Positions 17,040 through 24,202 of a stretch of DNA of 64,000 nucleotides are shown here, piece after piece. The stretch is from Nostocales cyanobacterium HT-58-2 (GTDB lineage Bacteria > Cyanobacteriota > Cyanobacteriia > Cyanobacteriales > Nostocaceae). Position 1 is the stretch's first letter. Every line of letters starts with the position of its first letter. Position numbers and translations under genes: made by a program. The stretch spans positions 4,715,501-4,779,500 of the forward strand of contig CP019636.1 in the NCBI GenBank assembly GCA_002163975.1. The letters are read 5' to 3'. The notes under the pieces are model-generated. The model had not been told where the DNA came from. It worked only from the letters and a program-made list of their open reading frames with translations, and searched no databases.

Positions 17040-18284
17040 CTATTGCTTCTTTGTCAGTGGTTCAATTGTTGTTGAACCATCAACTTTAATCCAAGCAATT
17101 TGGGCAATACTGCGATCGCGTGCATATTGCCGAATTTCATCTGCTTCTCGTCCCCCCAAATCCATTTCTACCCGTACCAAATGGGCAGAATCTCGGAGTT
17201 TCGTGGCGTAGGCAAAGGCTGCTGTGTACGCATCTGGTGTTTCTGGTACAATTAACCAGTGACTTGCTGGGGCGGTTTGTGGTAACTGCCGAGCAGACAA
17301 AAGAATTTGTTGCAAATCTTCCAAGAAGAGTGCAAAGCCTATGCCTGGTACAGTTTCTCCTTTAGGATGATACTGTCCTAAAAGCTGGTCATAGCGACCA
17401 CCCCGCCCGACAACCTGTGCTTGTCCATCAGCATTGCTGACAACCTCAAAGACAATCCCCGTGTAGTAATCGAAGGTTTGAAATAAGCTAAGGTCGAGGA
17501 TAATTTCCATTCCTCTTGCTTTACCCGTTGCAGTTGATACTGATTTCTCTAGTAATTCTACTAGAGATTTGAGATTATTAACGACTGCTTGTAGAGGCTG
17601 ATCTAAACCTAGACTACTGACTTTTTGAAGGACATCAGCCGGGTTTCCGCGCAAATCAAGCATGGTTCTAGCCCGTTCGCGGAGTTCATCACTTAAAGGT
17701 AAAGTGTCTATAGTGACGCGGTCAAGATGAGCGATCGCACTCCGGACTTTTCCTTGTAAATGAGGGGGAAAAGCTTTGAGAAGCGATCGCGTAATTTCCG
17801 CCTCACCTAAAATCAAATGCCAATGGCTCAAACCCAATGCTTGTAAACAATCTGCCACCAACAGCAGAATTTCTGCATCGGCTAGGAGTCCATCACTTCC
17901 CAACAATTCCACCCCAGCTTGATAAAATTCCTGCTGGCGGTTGTGTCTCAACTCACTTGTTCGTTGGAAAACATTCGCGTTGTAGTACAGGCGTTGCGGA
18001 TAAGTTACACCTGCCATACGCGTTACAGCCGCGCGAGCAATCGAGGCTGTCAGTTCTGGACGCAGCCCCAAATCTTCATCATTTCCATTTTGTAATTGAA
18101 TCACCGCCGAGCGTTCAATTGCTCCTCCCGCCATGAGCGTATCCATGCGCTCTAGTGTTGAGGTGATAATCCTGTGATATCCCCAACGGTGAAACACTTG
18201 CTGTAACCTGTTTTCTATCCAGCGTTTTTGAGCCACATCAAGGGGTAATAAATCCCTGGCTCCCACTGGTGGTTGATAAACCAT
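17040..18284 (-). CDS. hisZ: ATP phosphoribosyltransferase regulatory subunit HisZ
   Basis: The 414-aa protein is a HisRS-like class II synthetase paralog: GARDLLPLDVAQKRWIENRLQQVF at the start, motif 2-like (RLYYNANVFQR) and GGRYDQLLGQY in the middle. It lacks the HisRS anticodon-binding domain. HisZ joins short-form HisG to start histidine biosynthesis; HisG is not in the window. Its ATG overlaps the stop of the upstream J-domain gene by one base (TAATG), which indicates translational coupling. Confidence 0.88.
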   Translation of the reverse strand: MVYQPPVGARDLLPLDVAQKRWIENRLQQVFHRWGYHRIITSTLERMDTLMAGGAIERSAVIQLQNGNDEDLGLRPELTASIARAAVTRMAGVTYPQRLYYNANVFQRTSELRHNRQQEFYQAGVELLGSDGLLADAEILLLVADCLQALGLSHWHLILGEAEITRSLLKAFPPHLQGKVRSAIAHLDRVTIDTLPLSDELRERARTMLDLRGNPADVLQKVSSLGLDQPLQAVVNNLKSLVELLEKSVSTATGKARGMEIILDLSLFQTFDYYTGIVFEVVSNADGQAQVVGRGGRYDQLLGQYHPKGETVPGIGFALFLEDLQQILLSARQLPQTAPASHWLIVPETPDAYTAAFAYATKLRDSAHLVRVEMDLGGREADEIRQYARDRSIAQIAWIKVDGSTTIEPLTKKQ

Positions 18285-19237
18285 TACTTTTTCTTCCCAC
18301 CAAACAAACCACCAAACAAACCGCCACCCCCAGATTTATCTGGTAGCTGACCCCCTGTGTTAGGCGATGCTGTATGCTTCGCACCACTAGGTTTATGCCC
18401 CGTCATCTGTTCAATTCTGCGTTTCCCCTCCAACGCTATTTGGTTTTTGGGGTCTAACTGCAGGGCGCGGTCAAAATGAACTTTTGCAGTCGTGGTTAGA
18501 TTTTGCTTCAAATAGACCACCGCGATCAAGCTATGGCAACGACTATTATTTGGCTCTAGCTTTAGGGCATATTGTAATTCTACCCGAGCTTGTGTCAGTT
18601 GATTTTTTGCCATCAACTCTTGGGCACGACGGATGTATTGCAGGACAATCGATTCTTCGGTCTGCGTTGGTGGTTGGGTCGCCGATGCTTGCTGAACTGT
18701 TGATTGACTCGTGGAAATTGTCGATTTCGTCACAGGCTGTGATGCTGCTGCAAATAATTTGCCAGCACTTCGCATTATGTATACCAAATTCAACTCACTA
18801 ATCAAGGCAATGATATTTTGCGCTTTTTGGAAGGAGTCATATTGAGTTTCAGCGATTTTGGCGATCGCACTTTTATAGATATGGTCGAAATGAGGCGAAC
18901 TGGCTAGCTGTCTTGCCACATCAGTGGAAAGATCCACCGAAACAGATTCCTGCGCTAGACGTTTGCCCATGTGCGACAAAACTAAAATATATTCGGTTCT
19001 CGTTTTCTCGTGAGAGAGTTTTTCATAGGCTGGATTCACCAGCTTAGATAACAATTCATTAGCAAGTTGTTTCTCAATATCGCTTTGAGCCACACAGCTA
19101 TCTGGGTGCAGGTGGCGGGCAATTTTGAGATAGCGTTTGCGAATATCTTTGATATCCGCATCAACTGGTACACACAGAACCGCGTGATGGTCTATGAAAT
19201 CATATTTAAACAATCCGCGATTGAACTTGAAAGACAT
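18284..19237 (-). CDS. J-domain and TPR protein
   Basis: The 317-aa protein has an N-terminal J domain with the HPD tripeptide (ARHLHPDS, ~43-50), a middle helical part, a Gln/Thr-rich linker and three TPR-like repeats (~195-280, e.g. AQELMAKNQLTQARVELQYALKL). It ends in a Gly/Lys tail (GGLFGGLFGGKKK). It would recruit DnaK-type Hsp70 and bind partners through TPRs. It is coupled by a one-base overlap to hisZ, which is probably a fortuitous operon. Confidence 0.82.
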   Translation of the reverse strand: MSFKFNRGLFKYDFIDHHAVLCVPVDADIKDIRKRYLKIARHLHPDSCVAQSDIEKQLANELLSKLVNPAYEKLSHEKTRTEYILVLSHMGKRLAQESVSVDLSTDVARQLASSPHFDHIYKSAIAKIAETQYDSFQKAQNIIALISELNLVYIMRSAGKLFAAASQPVTKSTISTSQSTVQQASATQPPTQTEESIVLQYIRRAQELMAKNQLTQARVELQYALKLEPNNSRCHSLIAVVYLKQNLTTTAKVHFDRALQLDPKNQIALEGKRRIEQMTGHKPSGAKHTASPNTGGQLPDKSGGGGLFGGLFGGKKK

Positions 19238-19407
19238 ATAACGGTATTACACCATGGAGTCCCTGGATTTTTCTAGTTTACTGTGCTTCTGAAAAATGGC
19301 TATAAATTTAACTAATTCGCCGTAAGTCCCGCGCTGTAATCTTTGATTCAGCGTCGGGATATAAGGCGGACGGCGACGAAACACCCCTAAACGTCAATAA
19401 CTGTAGG

Positions 19408-19575
19408 TTATTCAGTGCGAGGGGTGATTGAGGAGTCGTCAATCTCTGGCGTCGGTAGTCGGTCAATGTAGTCTTCAATAATTTGAGTCATCGTTTTTTC
19501 TTTATTTGCAGCATACGCTCGTATTTTCTTCAGTCTGCGTTCACTGATTCTAATATGCAATCCCTTAGATTTCAT
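19408..19575 (-). CDS. Small ribbon-helix-helix (CopG/Arc-like) protein
   Basis: This 55-aa frame reads MKSKGLHIRISERRLKKIRA then YAANKEKTMTQIIEDYIDRL. A basic beta strand (GLHIRIS) followed by two helices is the ribbon-helix-helix DNA-binding pattern. It ends in a short acidic/Thr tail. It lies inside the hairpin-bounded element and may be its regulator or an orphan antitoxin. No partner gene is present. Confidence 0.6.
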   Translation of the reverse strand: MKSKGLHIRISERRLKKIRAYAANKEKTMTQIIEDYIDRLPTPEIDDSSITPRTE

Positions 19576-19785
19576 GACAGTTATGTCTACACAAAGTCTA
19601 AACAGATGCTATCATTTTTCTATCAGCTAACCACTGACCACTCGACACAAACGTACTAGCTTGACTAGGTGAACAGTGCGAACGTTGGCAACGGTTCTGA
19701 ACCATGACAATTGATCTGGGGTTGCAGCCAGGAATATAGATTTTTCTCTGTTAGGTTGGTTGCGTAAAATCAATTCCCTTTGGGA

Positions 19786-20029
19786 GGACACTTGCGTGGG
19801 CGGGTTTCCCGACTTGAGCAAAGTGTCCGTTTGTACAAAGCTTACGCTTCATGTACAAAGACTCCGTGGGGCGTCAGGAGTCTCTAAACTGCCTGTGGAG
19901 GTATCGAAACGTGGATATTGCTGTATGGAGTCATCCTTGGGGTGTCTGGAGTAACGACCAATGAAGCAGGAAATTTCTTCAAAGTGATTTGCAGAAGCCC
20001 GCACTGTACCGCTTGCGGTCAGTGTCGGG
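19786..20029 (+). ncRNA. Candidate structured RNA with four consecutive hairpins
   Basis: Stems visible by eye: GGACACTT (19786-19793) with AAGTGTCC (19821-19828), enclosing CGGG-TTT-CCCG; TTTGTACA (19830) with TGTACAAA (19852); GACTCC (19860-19865) with GGAGTC (19877-19882); and the terminal CCCGCACTG hairpin (19998-20029). Such a chain just inside the end of an IS605-like element recalls the omega/reRNA region of TnpB or IscB elements, but the nuclease is absent. Transcription is not shown. Confidence 0.4.
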
Positions 20030-20044
20030 AAAACGTCACCACAG

Positions 20045-20860
20045 TTACTGACCCCACGCAGAGAGTGGTGGAACTTCTTTGAGCTCTTGAATCAGAGTGT
20101 TGTGAAGATGACCATTGGTAGCAAGAATCCTGCCAGACCTCATGTCTAAAGGACTACCATCGTATGCAGTCACCTTGCCCCCAGCTTCTCGCACTATAAT
20201 CACACCAGCAGCAATATCCCAAGGAGAAATACCTCTTTCCCAATAGCCATCAACACGACCACAGGCGACATGAGCTAAATCTAAGGATGCTGAACCGCTG
20301 CGCCTGACTCCTTGAGTGAGATGAGTGAGATGGCAAAACTCCGCATAGTTATTGTCAGAAGTTTCACGACGGTCATAAGCAAACCCAGTCACGAGAAGGC
20401 TTCTATTAAGTTCAGAAGTCTCTGAAACCCTAATAAGACGACGGTTACGCGTTGCTCCCAACCCTTGTGCTGCACGGAATAACTCATCATGGAAAGGGTC
20501 ATAAATAACACCCACTTGCGGGATACCTTGAATCAAAAGCCCAATAGAAACAGCAAAAAATGGGTATTGGTGAGCAAAGTTAGTTGTTCCATCCAAAGGA
20601 TCAATTGCCCAGAGGTATTCACTCTCTTGATTTCCTAGTTTCCCTGATTCTTCAGCAAGGATAGAGTGGTCAGGAAAATGACGACGTAAAACATCTAAAA
20701 TCACAACTTCTGAAGCTTTATCAGCAGCAGTCACCAAGTCACCAGGGCGTCCTTTTTCAACAACCGCATCTTCAACCTTACCCAAATAACCTTCTAACAC
20801 CGCACCAGCAGCAAGAGCTGCTTCTGTAGCAATATCTAAAAATATTTGCAAATCGCTCAT
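20045..20860 (-). CDS. suhB: Inositol monophosphatase family protein (SuhB-like)
   Basis: The 271-aa protein has the metal and phosphate motifs of the family: AEESG (~71-75), IDPLDGTTNFAHQYPFF and WDIAAGVIIVREAGG. It hydrolyses inositol-1-phosphate or related sugar phosphates. In cyanobacteria this family also includes fructose-1,6-bisphosphatase-like and histidinol-phosphatase-like members, so the substrate is open. It is 43 bp from the nuclease gene upstream on the same strand. Confidence 0.85.
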   Translation of the reverse strand: MSDLQIFLDIATEAALAAGAVLEGYLGKVEDAVVEKGRPGDLVTAADKASEVVILDVLRRHFPDHSILAEESGKLGNQESEYLWAIDPLDGTTNFAHQYPFFAVSIGLLIQGIPQVGVIYDPFHDELFRAAQGLGATRNRRLIRVSETSELNRSLLVTGFAYDRRETSDNNYAEFCHLTHLTQGVRRSGSASLDLAHVACGRVDGYWERGISPWDIAAGVIIVREAGGKVTAYDGSPLDMRSGRILATNGHLHNTLIQELKEVPPLSAWGQ

Positions 20861-20903
20861 GAGTCTCCCTGTCCTCTTGTCCCCACTCCTCTACTGCTCA
20901 CTA

Positions 20904-21425
20904 CTAACGATACTGACGGCGAAACTCAGCAGGAGTCAGACGCATGGGTTTTTCTGGATTCCAAATTCCTTGTCCCATGAGTCTAGCCCATTGTTGGGCA
21001 CGTTCTAAACGTAAATCATATCTGTGATTAGGCGATCGCCCTGCAAACAAAGCATACCCTTCCTTCACTAACTGTTCATTCAACAAAACCCCATCTTTCC
21101 AAGCATAAGCCAGCGATCGCCCGAATTTGTCCTGCATTTGCACATCAAACTCCAGCATCACAGGCTGTTCCCTAACCTGTGCTTCTAGGTATTGCTTTGC
21201 TGCATCTCCCCAAGGACGCTGCTGTAAATCTGGTGCATCGATACCAAGCAATCGAACTTGAGAAATTAAACTTGGTTGCTCACCCAAACCCACCACCTCC
21301 AAAGTTTGCCCACTCACCACCTGTGCAACTTTCACCTGCACCTGCTGTGTGCTTTCTTCAGGCTTCTTTTGAGCTTGACAAGCGACCAGTAGTAATAAGC
21401 AAAGTAGAATTGCAAATTTTGTCAT
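20904..21425 (-). CDS. Thermonuclease (staphylococcal nuclease-like) lipoprotein
   Basis: The 173-aa protein begins with a lipoprotein signal (LLLLVAC lipobox, Cys ~16), so it is membrane-anchored outside the cytoplasm. The SNase core has the RLLGIDAPD and QLVKEGYALF motifs; active-site Arg/Glu are expected in LLGIDAPD..., EFDVQMQDKFGR and YALFAGR. It probably cleaves extracellular DNA/RNA in a Ca-dependent way. Confidence 0.83.
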   Translation of the reverse strand: MTKFAILLCLLLLVACQAQKKPEESTQQVQVKVAQVVSGQTLEVVGLGEQPSLISQVRLLGIDAPDLQQRPWGDAAKQYLEAQVREQPVMLEFDVQMQDKFGRSLAYAWKDGVLLNEQLVKEGYALFAGRSPNHRYDLRLERAQQWARLMGQGIWNPEKPMRLTPAEFRRQYR

Positions 21426-21497
21426 TAGTCATCACTTATTAGTCATTAGTCAAGGGTCAAGAGTCAATAATTGAGGTTTTTGACTTTTGACTTTCTT

Positions 21498-21866
21498 TCA
21501 ATCCTCGTCTAACGGTAAACCAGCTCTGACTTTCCCTTTGGCAAAAAAGCGTCCAAACTGGAGTTCGTACACCTCATCTTCGTCTTGTGTCTCCACCTCC
21601 AAATCGGAACGAGCATAACTAACGCACAGTAGGGCATAGCCTTTTTTCCGTAACTCTGGCGAGAGTCCGATCGCTTCCGGTTGGTAAATTTCTCCTGAGA
21701 GGACCCGCACCGCACAAGTCGTGCAAGCCCCATTGCGACATGAAAACGGCAGTTCCACCCCTTGTTTTTCAGCCGTATGCAGGATGTAGCGGTCATCAGG
21801 GACTTGTAAAGTGTATGTTGTGCCTTTAGCGCGATCGCGAACTTTAACAGTGTGTGTCTCGGACAT
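21498..21866 (-). CDS. Plant-type [2Fe-2S] ferredoxin with C-terminal extension
   Basis: The start was placed at MSETHTVKVR (122 aa), because a longer frame would run through tRNA-Ser. The cluster motif is C-RNGA-C-TT-C with the fourth Cys in YALLCVSYA. About 20 extra residues (YELQFGRFFAKGKVRAGLPLDED) follow the usual ferredoxin end; this is the FdxH/Fdx-like subtype seen in many cyanobacteria. It is an electron carrier with unknown partner. Confidence 0.87.
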   Translation of the reverse strand: MSETHTVKVRDRAKGTTYTLQVPDDRYILHTAEKQGVELPFSCRNGACTTCAVRVLSGEIYQPEAIGLSPELRKKGYALLCVSYARSDLEVETQDEDEVYELQFGRFFAKGKVRAGLPLDED

Positions 21867-21954
21867 CTGAATTTCTGATTGAGATTGAGAATTTTCGACA
21901 GAATTTAGTTGCAGTTTAATCGATTTGATTATAAGATGATAATTCGTGACGCCT

Positions 21955-22041
21955 GGAGAGATGGCCGAGTGGTTGAAGGCGCAGCACTGGAAATGCTGTT
22001 TGGGGGCAACTTCAACGAGGGTTCGAATCCCTCTCTCTCCG
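21955..22041 (+). tRNA. tRNA-Ser (anticodon GGA)
   Basis: This is an 87-nt class II tRNA. The acceptor stem GGAGAGA pairs with TCTCTCC; the anticodon stem CAGCA/TGCTG encloses loop CTGGAAA with anticodon GGA; a long variable arm and TTCGAAT T-loop follow. It decodes UCC/UCU. CCA is not encoded. Confidence 0.95.
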
Positions 22042-22096
22042 TTTAATAATATCTCCAAAATGCAGACGAAGTAAGAATTTCAGACTACAGTAGTTT

Positions 22097-22120
22097 AACT
22101 CTAGTTATCTAGAGTTTTTT
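22097..22120 (+). terminator. Rho-independent terminator after tRNA-Ser
   Basis: A perfect 8-bp stem AACTCTAG/CTAGAGTT with a TTAT loop and a following TTTT run lies 55 bp after the tRNA. Confidence 0.85.
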
Positions 22121-22147
22121 AGTATCTATTTGTATTTAGCAATTGCT

Positions 22148-22510
22148 CTAAATTGGTAAAATTCTTGCCTTAGCCTTCGCTTGATCAACTGTGACTAAAG
22201 CGTCTGTTTCTAGCTCCTTCTGAAATTGACGCAAGGCATTAACAACTAAATTACCTAACTTAGCTGGTAGGATATCTTGCGCTCGCACTTGGATGACACT
22301 GGGTGCATCCGCTTGAGAGATTGCCAGCAGTGTACCAAAATCTAAGTCATGGGTAAAAACAATGTACTCATGTATGATCGCCCATGCCATGATTGTCTTG
22401 TCTGTAGCACCAGGATCACCAACTTTTGACCAGTGGACAGCCTCAAAACCCGCACTTTCAAAGACTGGAATCCAGTCAGGAGAAAGATTCATGTCAATTA
22501 AAATCTTCAT
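22148..22510 (-). CDS. DUF5615 PIN-like toxin candidate
   Basis: The 120-aa protein begins KILIDMNLSPDWIPVFESAGFEAVHWS and has FTHDLDFGTLLA, the conserved acidic residues of the DUF5615 PIN-like fold. Its ATG overlaps the end of the upstream DUF433 gene by four bases (ATGA), the usual arrangement of these putative toxin-antitoxin pairs. Activity as an RNase is inferred from the fold. Confidence 0.8.
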   Translation of the reverse strand: MKILIDMNLSPDWIPVFESAGFEAVHWSKVGDPGATDKTIMAWAIIHEYIVFTHDLDFGTLLAISQADAPSVIQVRAQDILPAKLGNLVVNALRQFQKELETDALVTVDQAKAKARILPI

Positions 22511-22737
22511 GCAGAAGCAAGCGGTACTTCAATTTCTTCTGCACGCCATGCAGCATAGGCAAGAGCTTCATAAATATCTTCACGTTCTAGGTACGGGTAG
22601 GCTTTGAGAATATCTTCTGGGGTATGTCCTGCTGCCATTAAACCTACAATTGTACCTACAGTCACACGCATACCCCGTATACAAGGTTTGCCGCCCATAA
22701 CTTCTCGATTGAATGTAATTCGCTTTAGTGGTTTCAT
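22507..22737 (-). CDS. DUF433 antitoxin candidate
   Basis: The 76-aa protein carries the DUF433 core: GGKPCIRGMRVTVGTIVGLMAAGHTPEDIL then YPYLEREDIYEALAYA. This is a winged helix-like DNA-binding fold. It is translationally coupled to the DUF5615 gene and probably represses the pair. Confidence 0.82.
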   Translation of the reverse strand: MKPLKRITFNREVMGGKPCIRGMRVTVGTIVGLMAAGHTPEDILKAYPYLEREDIYEALAYAAWRAEEIEVPLASA

Positions 22738-22965
22738 ACAGCCATTTCTCTAATTTTTATGTGCAGCTATTCTACATCTACTAGGCGGATAAAATTTTTC
22801 GTAAGATGCAGTCTTCCTTTAAGTAGAGCATCAATCGCAAAGGACAGCACAGGTTACGCTTCGCGCTTCTCATTCTAGCTGCAACGCACCAAGATGAATA
22901 TCGCAGTCACTTGCTAATGGCACAGAGTATTCTAGAAATAAAACCACAACCAAAAGCCATATCTC

Positions 22966-23196
22966 ATGACTGTACGCGACCAAACCATTGCTAAAATTTA
23001 CCAAATGCCAGAGTCTTTAGTTGAAGAGGTCAGCGATTTTATTGACTTTCTGCTTTGGAAGCATAGCGGTAAGCAGTGGGAGCTATGGCTTGAGTCTGCT
23101 GAGTCCAAAGCAATGGTAGAGTCAGACTTTTCTGAGTATCTCGCCAACTTGGAAGACTACGAGAATCGTCTGGCTCGTGGAGAAATTCAGTGGTAG
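22966..23196 (+). CDS. DUF2281-like antitoxin candidate
   Basis: The 76-aa protein begins QTIAKIYQMPESLVEEVSDFIDFLLWK, a pattern seen in DUF2281/VapB-like antitoxins, with an acidic C-terminus. It overlaps by seven bases the start of a broken MazF-type gene, which supports the antitoxin reading. The frame is intact. Confidence 0.68.
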   Translation: MTVRDQTIAKIYQMPESLVEEVSDFIDFLLWKHSGKQWELWLESAESKAMVESDFSEYLANLEDYENRLARGEIQW

Positions 23197-23555
23197 AAAT
23201 TACACGGGGAGACGTGGTTTTGTGCGATCAAAATCCAGTTGTAGGCACAGAACAAGCAGGAATTCGACCTGTTGTGGTTTTACAAATTGACCGAGCAAAT
23301 GCTGTTAGCCCTCATACAATCATTGCACCATTTACTTCTAAAATTTGACGTGCCCTTTTACCATCTCATGTACTTGTTCGAGCTGGAAGCGGCGGATTAA
23401 GCCAAGACTCTGTGGTACTTTGCGAACAAGTCCGAGTTATTGATAAATCTAGGATTATCCGAGTTATCGGTCATCTGGATAATGAATATATGGAGCAATT
23501 AGCAGTAGCCTTGTATACTATCCTTGGCTTACAAAGATCAGATGAGAGCGACTAA
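23190..23555 (+). pseudogene. MazF/PemK-type toxin gene interrupted by an in-frame TGA
   Basis: Reading from GTG at 23190 gives VVEITRGDVVLCDQNPVVGT...RPVVVLQ, the typical MazF/PemK beginning. A TGA at 23346-23348 (codon 53) stands where homologs usually have Arg. Translation continues in the same frame to 23555 (RALLPSHVLV...GGLSQDSVVLCEQVRVIDKSR), all MazF-like. One C-to-T change (CGA to TGA) explains the stop. The upstream antitoxin frame is intact and overlaps the GTG. Confidence 0.78.
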
Positions 23556-23724
23556 AGTCAATCCGCTATTTCTTATGTCCCTTCAACCTTGTTGAAAATA
23601 GGTTTTTACCAAGCAGCCAGTAGGATGCGGTCTTCATGGATTACGATGAGTTGACGCAGCAGAAGGTCTCGTATTTTGCCAAGAAAGCTAATAAATGCTC
23701 AGCTAAACGCTGACGTATGCCTGA

Positions 23725-23783
23725 GATTCCCAAAATTTCCGGAACAGGCTAGTATTTGAGTGATATCTACGTACAGTAGAATT
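23725..23783 (+). promoter_or_regulatory. Conserved upstream block shared by the two caspase loci (copy 1)
   Basis: The 59-bp block attcccaaaatttccggaac...tatttgagtgatat...acagtagaatt is nearly repeated, in the opposite orientation, at 59431-59488 before the second caspase locus. It lies 38 bp upstream of the EACC1 start, and probably holds the promoter (inference from position and conservation). Confidence 0.5.
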
Positions 23784-23821
23784 TTCCCAACAGTAAATAC
23801 TATTTATACAAAATTAGCATT

Positions 23822-24196
23822 ATGGCTAGCAACGTTAAACTAACCATTACATTTGTCGATCCAACTCTGGATAACGAAGAAAAGGACGAGGAAGTCAAGA
23901 AGCTGCTAGCACAGATGAAAGACTTGGATGAAGTCGAAGCAGTGGAACGAGTGGTGATTCCCAACGCGCCAGAGGGAAGCAAGTCAGTGACAGGTTGGGT
24001 TATTGCTCAGTTAATGACTTTTGTCAAGCCGGAAAATGTGAAACAACTCTGGGGATTTTTGAGCGATCGCCTGGGTAATAAAGTCATTGAATTAGAAGCA
24101 GAGGCAAACGGCAAGAAAATTAAGATAAAAGCTAGCAGTCGGCAAGAGTTAGAAGCAGCAGTCAATGCAGTACAGGAATTACTGAAACCAGAGTAA
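23822..24196 (+). CDS. Effector-associated constant component 1 (EACC1)-like protein
   Basis: The 124-aa alpha/beta protein has the pattern I recognise from EACC1, the small fixed partner of caspase, trypsin and CHAT effectors in prokaryotic conflict systems: VKLTITFVDPTLDNEE, DLDEVEAVERV, PEGSKSVTG, LWGFLSDRLG, and a final KIKASSRQELEAAVNAVQELL. It ends 6 bp before the caspase gene, so both are made from one transcript. Its biochemical role is unknown; it is thought to be an adaptor or regulator. The family name is from memory, not a search. Confidence 0.72.
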   Translation: MASNVKLTITFVDPTLDNEEKDEEVKKLLAQMKDLDEVEAVERVVIPNAPEGSKSVTGWVIAQLMTFVKPENVKQLWGFLSDRLGNKVIELEAEANGKKIKIKASSRQELEAAVNAVQELLKPE

Positions 24197-24202
24197 GTCA
24201 AC

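Larger units (their letters stand above)
19318..20029. mobile_element. Decayed IS200/IS605-like element (end hairpins, no transposase)
   Basis: Two matching imperfect hairpins in the same orientation bound this stretch. The left spans 19328-19358 (CCCGCGCTGTA...CAGCGTCGGG) inside a CGCCG/CGGCG stem (19318-19375); the right spans 19998-20029 (CCCGCACTGTACCG...CAGTGTCGGG). IS200/IS605-family ends carry such same-strand hairpins. Between them lie a small ribbon-helix-helix gene and a folded RNA segment; no TnpA or TnpB frame survives. The right end stops about 15 bp before the suhB stop codon. The family call is inference. Confidence 0.4.

Noticed and set aside
19760..19954. 64-aa plus-strand frame in the hairpin-rich segment
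   Set aside because: It runs through four stem-loops and has no start context; the folded-RNA reading explains the sequence better. It may contain the decayed end of a transposon gene, but this could not be shown.
21867..22058. N-terminal extension of the [2Fe-2S] ferredoxin
   Set aside because: The extension would be translated from tRNA-Ser sequence; the ferredoxin domain starts cleanly at 21866.
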